DNA from: Polaribacter sp.
GTDB taxonomy: Bacteria > Bacteroidota > Bacteroidia > Flavobacteriales > Flavobacteriaceae
NCBI GenBank assembly: GCA_018663625.1
Contig: JABJPX010000009.1
Span: 31,670 to 95,669, forward strand
DNA length: 64,000 bases
Direction of reading: 5' to 3'
Part shown: positions 26,517 through 35,372 of the stretch, one piece after another
How positions within the stretch are numbered: position 1 is the first letter of the stretch
Layout: each line of letters starts with the position of its first letter
The notes under the pieces: model-generated
Databases searched by the model: none
What the model was told of the DNA's origin: nothing
What the model saw: the letters and a program-made list of their open reading frames with translations, nothing else
Position numbers and translations under genes: made by a program

Positions 26517-26546
26517 CAAAAATAAGGTTTTGTTTCAGAAAACCAA
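26517..26546 (-). promoter_or_regulatory. Promoter of trpS
   Basis: Read on the minus strand, TTG (complement of 26544-26546) is followed after exactly 19 bases by TATTTTTG (complement of 26517-26524). This matches the Bacteroidetes -33/-7 pattern. It leaves a leader of roughly 50 bases. Confidence 0.7.
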
Positions 26547-26565
26547 TCAAACAAAAGAATATTAG

Positions 26566-26573
26566 TACTTTTG
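26566..26573 (+). promoter_or_regulatory. -7 element of plsC
   Basis: TACTTTTG matches TAnnTTTG and ends 7 bases before the plsC ATG, implying a very short or absent leader. It lies 20 bases from the trpS -33 element on the other strand. Confidence 0.4.
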
Positions 26574-26580
26574 GCGGTAT

Positions 26581-27345
26581 ATGAAATTTATAAAAATTCC
26601 TTTTCTTTTACTTTGGCGATTCTGGTTCTATTTTTTAATCTTCGTCACCATTATTTTAATGGCTCCTTTGTTATTTATTTTGACAATAAAGGAGGAATCG
26701 TATCCACAATTTTGGAAATTAATTCGAGTATGGGCCAAAGTGCTTATTTACGGAATGGGTTTTCGCTTAAAGTTTCAGTTTGATCAGCATATCGACCCTA
26801 CCAAGAGTTATATGTTTTGTCCAAATCACGGTTCATTGATGGATCCTTTTGTTTTAGTAGCTACCAGTAAAAATCCAATTGTTTTTGTTGGGAAAAAAGA
26901 ATTTGTGAAGATTCCGATCTTTGGTTTTTTTTATAGAAGAGCTGTTATTATGGTAGATAGAAGTAGCCCAAAAAGTAGAAAACGGGTTTATGAAATGGCA
27001 AAAAAAAGATTGCAAAAAGGGACGAGTATTGCTATTTTTCCTGAGGGATTAGTCCCTACAGAAGAGGTGGTTTTAGCGCCCTTTAAAAATGGTGCTTTTA
27101 GTTTGGCTATCGAACATGGAATCCCTATTGTACCACAAGTTTACTACGATTGCAAGCGCTTTTTTTCATGGGATATTTACAAAGGCAGCCCTGGAGTATT
27201 TAGAGTAAAACAACATCCATTTATAGAAACAAAAGGGCTCGGAACAGAAGATATAGAAAGTTTGAAAGAGACACTTTTTTCGCTCATAGAAAATGATTTG
27301 TTAGCCGATAAAAAATATATGAAAGATACCAATAGAAATAATTAA
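26581..27345 (+). CDS. plsC: 1-acyl-sn-glycerol-3-phosphate acyltransferase
   Basis: Adds the second acyl chain in phosphatidic acid synthesis at the inner membrane. The 254 residues have an N-terminal hydrophobic segment (about 5-37), the catalytic H(X4)D motif in NHGSLMDPF, VFVGKKEF, and the glycerophosphate-binding FPEG in IAIFPEGLVP. All four acyltransferase blocks are therefore intact. Its TAA shares one base with the ATG of trhA, a coupling arrangement. Confidence 0.92.
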   Translation: MKFIKIPFLLLWRFWFYFLIFVTIILMAPLLFILTIKEESYPQFWKLIRVWAKVLIYGMGFRLKFQFDQHIDPTKSYMFCPNHGSLMDPFVLVATSKNPIVFVGKKEFVKIPIFGFFYRRAVIMVDRSSPKSRKRVYEMAKKRLQKGTSIAIFPEGLVPTEEVVLAPFKNGAFSLAIEHGIPIVPQVYYDCKRFFSWDIYKGSPGVFRVKQHPFIETKGLGTEDIESLKETLFSLIENDLLADKKYMKDTNRNN

Positions 27346-27986
27346 TGAGCGAAGAACTGAATTACATCTATAGTAAAAAAGAAGAGTTTTTAAACGTTCT
27401 TTCCCATGGTTTTGGGTTGGTACTTTCTCTGATTGCATTTCCTTTTTTACTCATAAAAGGGTTTGCATATAACGGTTTTTGGAAGCCAACGAGTTTTGTT
27501 ATCTATGGACTCAGTTTGATTCTTCTCTATGCGGCTTCTACATTTTATCACGCAGCCAAAAACCCTATGATTAGGAGAAAGTTAAATATTTTTGATCATG
27601 CAGCAATTTATGTTTTAATTGCAGGAGGTTATACTCCTTTTTGTTTGGTTGCTTTAGACTCCTCTTTAGGTTGGTATGTGTTTATTTTTGTTTGGCTTTT
27701 TGCACTTGTCGGAATTATTCTAAAATTATTTTTTACAGGAAAATACGACAAACTGTCTACAGCAATGTATCTGCTAATGGGGTGGCAAGTTGTTTTTTTT
27801 GCAAAACCATTGGCAAATAGTTTATCTGAAAATGGGCTTTATTTATTAATTTTGGGAGGTATTTTTTACACCATAGGTGCCATTTTGTATTCCTTAAAAA
27901 AGCTCCCTTATAATCATGCTATTTTTCATGTTTTTGTTTTATTGGGCAGTTTAAGTCACTTTTTGAGTATTTATTTTTTAGATTAA
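27345..27986 (+). CDS. trhA: Hemolysin III family (TrhA/YqfA-like) membrane protein
   Basis: A 213-residue protein with seven hydrophobic segments. It belongs to the PAQR-like superfamily, whose motifs are visible: the early NVLSHGFGL, STFYHAAKNP, then IFDHAAIYVLIAGGYTPF, and the late YNHAIFHVFVLLGS. These His, Asp and Ser residues resemble a metal site. In E. coli YqfA is linked to membrane lipid homeostasis, which fits its coupling to plsC. True haemolytic activity should not be assumed. Confidence 0.88.
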   Translation: MSEELNYIYSKKEEFLNVLSHGFGLVLSLIAFPFLLIKGFAYNGFWKPTSFVIYGLSLILLYAASTFYHAAKNPMIRRKLNIFDHAAIYVLIAGGYTPFCLVALDSSLGWYVFIFVWLFALVGIILKLFFTGKYDKLSTAMYLLMGWQVVFFAKPLANSLSENGLYLLILGGIFYTIGAILYSLKKLPYNHAIFHVFVLLGSLSHFLSIYFLD

Positions 27987-27997
27987 AGCAGTGTTTT

Positions 27998-28471
27998 TTA
28001 TTCCCAATCTTTAAATGGAACTTTACTTAGTTTTGAGTTGTAGTATTTCTCATTACCTGTAACCTCTTCCCCAATCCAAAGGGGTTTTTGAAAGGTTTCG
28101 GCTTCATCTTTCAATTCTATTTCTGCAACAATTAATCCTAGATTGTCTCCAAAAAACACATCAATTTCAAAAACATGTTCCTCGTTTTTTACATAAAACC
28201 TCGTTTTTTCGATGCTTGTAGGTTCACATAATAGCAACAATTCTTCAGCGTCAAGAATGTCAATTTCCTTTTCCCACTCAAAGCGTGATGTTCCAGTAGT
28301 ATTCGATTTTCCTTTTACGGTCATAAACGCCTTGTCGTCCATGATTCTAATTCGAACTGTTCTGTTTTTGTTGGAATTTAGATACCCCTGTTTTATTGTC
28401 TTTTTCGCAAAACACGCCTTCTTAAAAGAATCGTTTTTCACTAAAAATTTTCGTTCGATTTCTACTGCCAT
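27998..28471 (-). CDS. CYTH-domain protein (triphosphate tunnel enzyme family)
   Basis: A 157-residue CYTH protein. The N-terminal ExExK signature is present as EIERKF (residues 4-9), and strands with alternating charged residues follow (RTVRIRI, FMTVKGK, FEWEKEID, IVAEIELKDE). The fold binds triphosphates in a beta-tunnel; small bacterial members often act as inorganic triphosphatases. The substrate is not evident here. The gene is convergent with trhA, with 11 bases between their stops. Confidence 0.9.
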   Translation of the reverse strand: MAVEIERKFLVKNDSFKKACFAKKTIKQGYLNSNKNRTVRIRIMDDKAFMTVKGKSNTTGTSRFEWEKEIDILDAEELLLLCEPTSIEKTRFYVKNEEHVFEIDVFFGDNLGLIVAEIELKDEAETFQKPLWIGEEVTGNEKYYNSKLSKVPFKDWE

Positions 28472-28532
28472 TAAAAAGATTTTTAAGATGTACTAATGTA
28501 TTTATTTTTCTCGTTATATAATAATAAATAAA

Positions 28533-28540
28533 TATCTTTG
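28533..28540 (+). promoter_or_regulatory. -7 element of porZ
   Basis: TATCTTTG matches TAnnTTTG and lies 17 bases before the ATG of porZ. A -33 TTG is not obvious. Confidence 0.45.
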
Positions 28541-28557
28541 ATAGACGTATTTTCAGC

Positions 28558-30885
28558 ATGAAAAAAATAACACTTTTATTCTTTTTAATATTTTCGTTTT
28601 CTGTTTTTGGACAAACCGACTATAGTGCTTCCTGGGAAGATTTTTATTCCTACAACAATGTAAAAGATTTTGTTAAGGAGGATGCCGTTATTTATGCATT
28701 GGCAGATAATGCTGTTTTTACCTACAATATCAATTCGCAGGAGATTCAAAAATTTTCTTCAATACAAGGCCTTTCTGGTGAAACTACATCGTCTATTTAT
28801 TACAGTGCTGCTTTTCAACGATTGGTAATTGGGTACCAAAACGGTTTGATTGAAGTTGTAGACAATGATGGTAGCATCACGATTTCTTCTGATATTGTGA
28901 GTTTTAATCAAAACGGAGCAAAAAGCATCAATCATATTTCAGAATATAATAACAAATTATACCTTTCAACACCCTTTTCAATTGTTGAGTATGATATTGA
29001 AAACTTAGAATTTGGAGACACTTTTTTTATCGGAAATAATTCGAGTGATGTAGGTGTTAATGAAACCCTCATTTTTAATGAAACCATATATGCCGCTACG
29101 GATGATGGAATTTTTTCTGCGGAGATTAACAATGATTTGCTTATTGATTTTAATTTCTGGGAACAACGTTATGTAGGCACACGTTTTAAGGCAATTCGTG
29201 TTTTTAATGACAAAATTTATACCACTACTGACACCGAACTATTCCTTGTGAATGGTGCCAATTTGGTTTCACAAACCAATTTTCTTCAATCCATAAAAGG
29301 ATTAAAAAACACCGCTACTCATTTGTCGGTTGCTTTAAATAAATCCGCAAGTGTTTTTGATTTAAACATGAATTTGGTTGCAACGATTGCAACAACTTCC
29401 GATTTCGATTTCACGCTAAATACCTCATTGGTCGCAGGCAATGATATCTATTTAGCGACGAAAGAGTTCGGTATTTTAAAAACGACCTTCACGTTACCTT
29501 TCGATTTTTTAGAGATTCACCCAGAAGGTCCTTTGTCCAATGAAGTTTTTTCCATAGATGCTAATAACGATCATTTATGGATTGTGTATGGAGGGTACAA
29601 TACGACGTACACGCCAGTTCGAAAAAAGCAAGGATTTTCTCATTTTAATGGTGAAGACTGGGTAAACACTCCGTTCAACGCAACCTTACCGCATGATCTG
29701 GTTGATGTAACTATTGACCCGAACAATGAAAACAAGGTATACATTAGTGCCTTGGGCGTGACTAATGATCTCAATGTAATCCCAACGGGTGGTTTGCTTG
29801 TGGTGGAAAACGATGTGATTACGCAAACTTACAACCACTTAAACAGTTCTTTTGAGCCGATTTCCGTTTCTTTACCAACGATTAATATTCGAGTTAGCAG
29901 TGCTGCAATCGATGCCTCAGGAAATCTTTGGGCAACCAACTATCAAACAGCTGAAGAATTAAAAAAATTATCGGCAAATGGTCAATGGAGCTCTGTAGAT
30001 TTAAGTAGTATTAAAACTTCTACTGCTGCGGGTTTAAATGAAGTGGTTATAGACCGTAGCAATAGCGTTTGGATTGGTAGCCGAAGAAATGGGGTCTATG
30101 TTTACAATGAAAGTGGTAACCGAAAAATAGCTTTAAATACGGGGGTAGATTCTGGGAACTTACCTGATTTAAATGTAAGAACAATTGCTGTTGATAGAAA
30201 TAATAGGGTTTGGTTAGGGACAAAGTCTGGCTTAGTCGTTTTTAACAATGCTGCCAATGTGTTTGAGGTAGATTCTCCTGATGAGGCTGCAACACCAGTA
30301 ATTATTTTAGACGATGGTGTCGCTAAAAAATTATTAGGAGATCAAACAATCAATACGATTGCTATCGATGGGGCAGAGAACAAATGGTTTGGTACAGATA
30401 GCGGCGGTGTTTTATATACCAATCCTAGCGGACAAAATACCTTGGCGAATTTTAATAAAAACAATTCCCCACTACCTTCGAATACAATTTTAAAGATTAA
30501 AGTCGATAAAAATAACGGGAAGGTCTATTTTGCTACGGACAAAGGGATTGTTGCTTATAACAGTAATGTTGCCCCTTTTGGCGTTTCACTAGGAGCTGTT
30601 TATGCGTATCCAAATCCCGCATTAATAAATCATGAAATCGTTACCATAGACGGTAGAAATGGCACACATTTACCAAAAGGCACCAATGTAAAAATCATAG
30701 ACATTGCAGGGAATTTAGTATATGAAACCAATGTTGTAGAAGGAGAACAATTGCAAGGAGGAAAGGTGGTTTGGAATAAAAAAAATCTCGCAGGGAATGC
30801 CGTGTCTTCTGGAATCTATATTGTTTTATTATCAAATGATGACGCTTCAGAAACGTCCGTCACAAAAATTGCAATTGTAAATTAA
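28558..30885 (+). CDS. porZ: Type IX secretion system protein PorZ
   Basis: A 775-residue secreted or surface protein with a signal peptide (residues 1-18, ending FSVFGQ). Most of it is built from beta-propeller repeats of the two-component-regulator type, such as IWIGSRRNGVYVYN, VWLGTKSGLVVFN and KWFGTDSGGVLYTN. The C-terminal region starts YAYPNPALIN and ends like a T9SS sorting-type domain. PorZ belongs to the attachment complex that processes and anchors T9SS cargo in Porphyromonas. The porZ-recO-TonB receptor order is familiar in flavobacteria. Its stop overlaps the recO start. Confidence 0.9.
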   Translation: MKKITLLFFLIFSFSVFGQTDYSASWEDFYSYNNVKDFVKEDAVIYALADNAVFTYNINSQEIQKFSSIQGLSGETTSSIYYSAAFQRLVIGYQNGLIEVVDNDGSITISSDIVSFNQNGAKSINHISEYNNKLYLSTPFSIVEYDIENLEFGDTFFIGNNSSDVGVNETLIFNETIYAATDDGIFSAEINNDLLIDFNFWEQRYVGTRFKAIRVFNDKIYTTTDTELFLVNGANLVSQTNFLQSIKGLKNTATHLSVALNKSASVFDLNMNLVATIATTSDFDFTLNTSLVAGNDIYLATKEFGILKTTFTLPFDFLEIHPEGPLSNEVFSIDANNDHLWIVYGGYNTTYTPVRKKQGFSHFNGEDWVNTPFNATLPHDLVDVTIDPNNENKVYISALGVTNDLNVIPTGGLLVVENDVITQTYNHLNSSFEPISVSLPTINIRVSSAAIDASGNLWATNYQTAEELKKLSANGQWSSVDLSSIKTSTAAGLNEVVIDRSNSVWIGSRRNGVYVYNESGNRKIALNTGVDSGNLPDLNVRTIAVDRNNRVWLGTKSGLVVFNNAANVFEVDSPDEAATPVIILDDGVAKKLLGDQTINTIAIDGAENKWFGTDSGGVLYTNPSGQNTLANFNKNNSPLPSNTILKIKVDKNNGKVYFATDKGIVAYNSNVAPFGVSLGAVYAYPNPALINHEIVTIDGRNGTHLPKGTNVKIIDIAGNLVYETNVVEGEQLQGGKVVWNKKNLAGNAVSSGIYIVLLSNDDASETSVTKIAIVN

Positions 30886-31610
30886 TGGCAGTTTTAACCT
30901 CCAAAGCAATCGTATTAAGTGCTTTAAAATATAGTGAGTCTAGTTTAATTGTGAAATGTTACACTGAAAAATTGGGAGTAAAAACCTATTTAATTCGTGG
31001 CGTTTTAAAAAACAAAAAAGGACCGATAAAAGCGGCTTATTTCCAGCCACTCACCCAACTTACTTTAGAAGCAAATCACAAGCAAAAATCAAATCTTCAT
31101 TCACTGAAAGAAGTCCATATTTCTCACCCTTATAAATCAATTCATACAGATATTGTAAAGCAATCAATTGTATTGTTTTTGTCTGAAATATTATCGAGTA
31201 GTATTCAAGAAGAAGAAGAGAATACAGTTTTGTTTGAGTATCTCGAAACAGCTTTTTTATGGTTGGATGCGCATGACAAAATTGCAAATTTTCATTTGTT
31301 ATTTTTGTTAAACTTAACTCGATTCTTAGGGTTTTATCCAGATCTTGTTGATCAAGAAACAGCAACTAGTTTTAATTTGGCCGAAGGTAGTTTTTCAAAT
31401 GAGTTTACGGATAAAAATTCTATTGTAAAGACAAATTTAGCACTCTTTAAAACCCTGTTAGGCATAAATTTTGATGAGATAGAAGAAGTGTTATTTAGCA
31501 AACAAGAAAGACAGGCACTTTTGCAGATCATAATTCGATATTTTGAATTACATTTGGATGGCTTTAGAAAGCCAAAATCCCTAACAATTTTAGAAACTGT
31601 ATTTAGTTAA
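30885..31610 (+). CDS. recO: DNA repair protein RecO
   Basis: A RecF-pathway mediator that helps load RecA on SSB-coated DNA. The 241 residues begin with the OB-fold segment typical of RecO (TSKAIVLSALKYSESSLIVK, then YLIRGVLKNKKG) and continue with a helical domain. The four-cysteine zinc site seen in some RecO proteins is absent. The ATG shares one base with the porZ stop, and its own stop shares one base with the receptor start. Confidence 0.92.
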   Translation: MAVLTSKAIVLSALKYSESSLIVKCYTEKLGVKTYLIRGVLKNKKGPIKAAYFQPLTQLTLEANHKQKSNLHSLKEVHISHPYKSIHTDIVKQSIVLFLSEILSSSIQEEEENTVLFEYLETAFLWLDAHDKIANFHLLFLLNLTRFLGFYPDLVDQETATSFNLAEGSFSNEFTDKNSIVKTNLALFKTLLGINFDEIEEVLFSKQERQALLQIIIRYFELHLDGFRKPKSLTILETVFS

Positions 31611-34096
31611 TGAGAGCATTATTTTTTATTTTTTTAATAGGCTTTAGCTTTAATAATTTTTCTCAAGAGGTTAAGGTTTTAGATAAGGAAACGGGTAAAA
31701 CCGTTAAAAACGTTACTATTTATAACGAAAATCAAACGATAACACTTACGACAAGTAAGAACGGAACAGCCGATCTTTCTTCTTTGAAGAATTCAGAATT
31801 TATTTATTTTTCTCATCTTTCATATGCTCTTTTTAAAATAAAAAAAGAGGATTTAAAAACCACTAATTATACGTTTTTTTTAACAAAAGAATCTGAACAA
31901 TTAGACGAAGTGGTACTCTCTGTTTTTAAAAACAAACAGAAAAGTAATCGAATTGCTGAGCAAGTGGCTGTTTTGTCACAAAAAGAGATCCGCAAAATTT
32001 CACCACAAACTTCTGCAGATTTACTGGCAACAATTCCAGGGATCAAAGTACAGAAATCTCAGTTCGGTGGTGGTAGCCCCGTGCTTCGTGGTATGGAATC
32101 TAACCGAATTTTATTGGTGGTAGATGGTGTTCGAATGAACAATGCAATTTATCGAAAAGGACATTTACAGAATGCAATTTCAATAGCCCCAAATCAATTA
32201 GATAGAACAGAGGTTGTTTTTGGACCTTCTTCTGTAATTTATGGTTCGGATGCTTTGGGAGGAGTGATTCATTATTATACAAAAACACCAAAATTATCAG
32301 ATGAAACAAAAGTGAAAACTGATTTTTTTACTCGTTTTTCGGGTGTTAATAATGAAATTACTTCAAATGTTTCAGTTGCTTTAAGTTTTAAGAATTGGGC
32401 TTCTTTTACAAGTGTTTCTTATAGTGATTTTGGAGATTTAAAAATGGGGAAGAAGCGTTCTCATGGTTTCGATGATTGGGGAAAAGTTTTTTATTTTTCA
32501 GAAAATAGCAATGGCAATTACCGCGAAAACCCAACCTTAAATACAGAAGCGAATCTTCAGAAAAATACCGGATATATGCAAACTGATGTTTTGCAGAAAT
32601 TTTATGTCCCACTGTCAGAAAATACGGAATTAAAATTAAATATTCAATACTCTAAATCGTCAAACATTCCACGGTTTGATAGATTATCAGAGTTAACAGA
32701 CCCAACAAATAGTGCTTCTTTAAAGTTTGCGGAATGGTATTATGGTCCTCAAGAACGTTTTCTGTTCTCACCACAATTACTCCTCAATCCCAATAAAAAG
32801 TGGTTGCAAAAAGGGAGCATTACTTTTGCGTATCAAAATATTAAAGAGAGCCGAATACAACGTAAATTTGGAAGCTTAGACCGCTCTTATAGAAATGAAA
32901 TGGTCAATATTTTCAGTGTAAATGGTGATTTTTCTGTACCACTTAAAGAGAATCAAAAACGAATATTAACCTATGGCTTTGAACTTGCTTACAATGATGT
33001 AACATCAAACGCTTTAGGTAAAAGACTCGCTGTTTCCAACGACGAGGTTACAGGTTTTTCTGACGACTTTTTAGTGCAATCGCGCTACCCAGACGGAGGG
33101 AGCAACTATTTAAGTTCAGCCATTTATCTAGGGTATCGACAAGATATAAGCGCCAAGGCGACTTTAAACACTGGGGTTCGTTTTACAAACACCCATTTAC
33201 AAGCCAATTGGATCGATCAAACATTTATCACTTTACCAGACCCAAGCATCACCATAGCCAATACTGCAATAACAGCAACGTTGGGTTATGTATACAAACC
33301 TTCCAAAAACTGGCAAATAAACAGTGTTTTGTCCTCTGGTTTTAGAGCCCCAAATATTGATGATGTTGGTCGCGTTCGAGAAAAATCTGGGAATATTACC
33401 ATTCCAAATATTTATGTAGCACCCGAATTTGCCTACAGTGCAGAATTTGGACTACAGAAATATTTCAACAATCGTCGTTTTAGAATTGGAGGAAACGTTT
33501 TTTATACACTCTTGGACAACTACATTCAAAGAGACTTTGTTTATGCTCCTGATGGCAGTAACCTACAAGTGGCATTTGATGGTGAATTTGGAAATGCTGT
33601 GAGTAACCAAAACAAAGGAAGAGCTTATATTACAGGATTTACATCAAGTTATTTGGGAAAAATTTCAAACCGATGGAATACTTCAGGGTTTATTACATAT
33701 ACAAAAGGGAGGACCTATGATACCAAAGAACCCCTCTCTTCGATTCCTCCTTTGTTCGGGCAGTTTGAAGTGAATTATAAAATCGGAAAATTAGAATTGG
33801 GCGCTGATTTTAGATTCAACAGTAAAAAGAATATCGAAGATTTTAACTTTACTGAAGGCATCGATAACCACGATTTAACTCCGATTATTGATTCAAATGC
33901 AACCAACGATGAATTGAAGTATTATGGTTCTCCAAGTTGGAATACATTAGGATTTAACGGACGATATGTGTTCAATGACACGCTCTCCTTTCAAGCAAGA
34001 ATAGCAAACTTATTTGATGCACATTATATTGAGTTTGCCTCTGGAGTTTCTGCTCCTGGTAGAAATATTTCTGTTTCCTTTTTGGCTACCTTTTAG
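31610..34096 (+). CDS. TonB-dependent outer-membrane receptor
   Basis: An 828-residue outer-membrane receptor. It has a signal peptide (1-18), then a carboxypeptidase-D-like N-terminal domain (about 20-90, VKVLDKETGKTVKNVTIYN), a plug domain (about 115-240, with SPVLRGMESNRILLVVDGVR and GPSSVIYGSDALGGVI) and a 22-strand barrel ending in an aromatic residue (SVSFLATF). The plug resembles heme and siderophore receptors more than SusC, and no SusD gene is present. The substrate cannot be fixed from sequence. Translation is probably coupled to recO. Confidence 0.9.
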   Translation: MRALFFIFLIGFSFNNFSQEVKVLDKETGKTVKNVTIYNENQTITLTTSKNGTADLSSLKNSEFIYFSHLSYALFKIKKEDLKTTNYTFFLTKESEQLDEVVLSVFKNKQKSNRIAEQVAVLSQKEIRKISPQTSADLLATIPGIKVQKSQFGGGSPVLRGMESNRILLVVDGVRMNNAIYRKGHLQNAISIAPNQLDRTEVVFGPSSVIYGSDALGGVIHYYTKTPKLSDETKVKTDFFTRFSGVNNEITSNVSVALSFKNWASFTSVSYSDFGDLKMGKKRSHGFDDWGKVFYFSENSNGNYRENPTLNTEANLQKNTGYMQTDVLQKFYVPLSENTELKLNIQYSKSSNIPRFDRLSELTDPTNSASLKFAEWYYGPQERFLFSPQLLLNPNKKWLQKGSITFAYQNIKESRIQRKFGSLDRSYRNEMVNIFSVNGDFSVPLKENQKRILTYGFELAYNDVTSNALGKRLAVSNDEVTGFSDDFLVQSRYPDGGSNYLSSAIYLGYRQDISAKATLNTGVRFTNTHLQANWIDQTFITLPDPSITIANTAITATLGYVYKPSKNWQINSVLSSGFRAPNIDDVGRVREKSGNITIPNIYVAPEFAYSAEFGLQKYFNNRRFRIGGNVFYTLLDNYIQRDFVYAPDGSNLQVAFDGEFGNAVSNQNKGRAYITGFTSSYLGKISNRWNTSGFITYTKGRTYDTKEPLSSIPPLFGQFEVNYKIGKLELGADFRFNSKKNIEDFNFTEGIDNHDLTPIIDSNATNDELKYYGSPSWNTLGFNGRYVFNDTLSFQARIANLFDAHYIEFASGVSAPGRNISVSFLATF

Positions 34097-34442
34097 TCTT
34101 TAATTTTTTCCCCTCATCATCATATAACTCAGAAATTGATTTCTCTGTTTTTATAATGCAAACCACAAGTGTTAACATCACCAAGACCATTGGCTCCCAG
34201 CTGATGGCTCCTTTGGCTAAAGAAGCAAAAAGGAGTCCTGCTAAAAATGAAATTCCAGCGTATACAATAAGGTTTTTATTAAATGTTGCATTTGCAAAAT
34301 TCCAAATCTCATTATTTTGCATGGTTCTGTAGGTTCTATAGCCATACAACTTATTGATTTTCTTTGGTGGAAATTTCCAGAAAAGAATACTTACAAAAAA
34401 CAGCAAACCGTTTGTGGTTAAAACATAGGTAAATGCATCCAT
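34086..34442 (-). CDS. SdpI family membrane protein
   Basis: A 118-residue inner-membrane protein with three hydrophobic segments. The motif PPKKINKLYGYRTYRTMQNNEIWNFAN (here cut to its key part, YGYRT and the WNFAN block) is the SdpI family signature. In Bacillus, SdpI gives immunity to the SdpC toxin, but most family members stand alone with unknown roles, and no toxin gene is present here. Its 3' end overlaps the end of the convergent TonB receptor gene by 11 bases. Confidence 0.85.
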   Translation of the reverse strand: MDAFTYVLTTNGLLFFVSILFWKFPPKKINKLYGYRTYRTMQNNEIWNFANATFNKNLIVYAGISFLAGLLFASLAKGAISWEPMVLVMLTLVVCIIKTEKSISELYDDEGKKLKTKR

Positions 34443-34505
34443 CGGATTAAATTTTTATTATTTATAAAAGGTTCACAAACAGTTTCAACTGCAATATGAA
34501 CGGAA

Positions 34506-35372
34506 TTACTTTCTTTTAGGGCGAATCAAACCTTCTTGAGCAAAAGATGCAATTAATTGACCATCTCTTGTAAATAAATTTCCTTTTGAGAGTCCCCTTG
34601 CTCCAAAAGAATTGGGAGATTCAGAAGAAAACAACATCCAATCATCAAAATCAAAATCTCTGAAAAACCACATGGAATGATCTAAGCTCGCCGTTTGCAA
34701 ATTGCCGAAATTGGCTTTGCTTGCATTTGGATTTATTGCCGAATTTAAGACATTGTAATCGGAGATGTAAGTGAGAATTTGCTGTTTTGTCTGAAGGTCT
34801 AAACCTTTAGATCCTCCTTTTAATTTAAACCAAATTTTGTCTTCCGCAGGCAAATCTTCTGGATCTAAAGGGTTTGGTATCACTGTTGGTTTAAATTCGA
34901 TAGGTCTTTCAATGCTTAAAAATGCTTTCATATTTTTTGGAATAAAGTCTCCAAACTGCTCCACCATTTCACTCCAGCTAATTAATTCTTCGGGTTGTTT
35001 TATGTTTGTTTCTATTGCTTTTTGGTGCGTATACCCTTCCTCTATTTTATGAAAAGAAGCAGCTAAAATAAAAATTGTCACTTCATTTTGTGTTGCTTTT
35101 ACACGTCGAGTAGAAAAACTTCCACCATCTCGCATTTCTTCTACTTCAAAAATAATTGGGACATCTAATTTTCCTGCTTCTAAAAAATAGGAGTGCAAAG
35201 AATGCAGAATACGCTCTTTTGGTACTGTTCTGTTTGCTGCATTTAAAGATTGTGCTAAAACTTGTCCTCCGAAAACATGAGGGCTTCCGATAGTTTCGCT
35301 AACTCCTTTAAAGGTGTTTGCCCCTATTTTTTCTAAGTTTAATAAAGCAATTAAATCGTTAACGTTTTTCAT
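34506..35372 (-). CDS. tesB: Acyl-CoA thioesterase II
   Basis: A cytoplasmic double-hotdog thioesterase of 288 residues, the normal TesB length. Typical blocks are VFGGQVLAQSLNAANRTVP, LHSLHSYFLEAGKLDVPI, SFSTRRVKATQ and, near the C-terminus, SLDHSMWFFRDFDFDDWML with SNSFGARGLSKGNLFTRDG. The last carries the Asp of the Asp-Thr-Gln triad. It hydrolyses medium- and long-chain acyl-CoA. The start overlaps the upstream GNAT-like gene by 14 bases, which suggests co-transcription. Confidence 0.93.
   Translation of the reverse strand: MKNVNDLIALLNLEKIGANTFKGVSETIGSPHVFGGQVLAQSLNAANRTVPKERILHSLHSYFLEAGKLDVPIIFEVEEMRDGGSFSTRRVKATQNEVTIFILAASFHKIEEGYTHQKAIETNIKQPEELISWSEMVEQFGDFIPKNMKAFLSIERPIEFKPTVIPNPLDPEDLPAEDKIWFKLKGGSKGLDLQTKQQILTYISDYNVLNSAINPNASKANFGNLQTASLDHSMWFFRDFDFDDWMLFSSESPNSFGARGLSKGNLFTRDGQLIASFAQEGLIRPKRK

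Noticed and set aside
34086..34442. SdpC/SdpI toxin-immunity pair
   Set aside because: The SdpI signature is present, but no SdpA, SdpB or SdpC gene lies nearby, so no toxin system is claimed.
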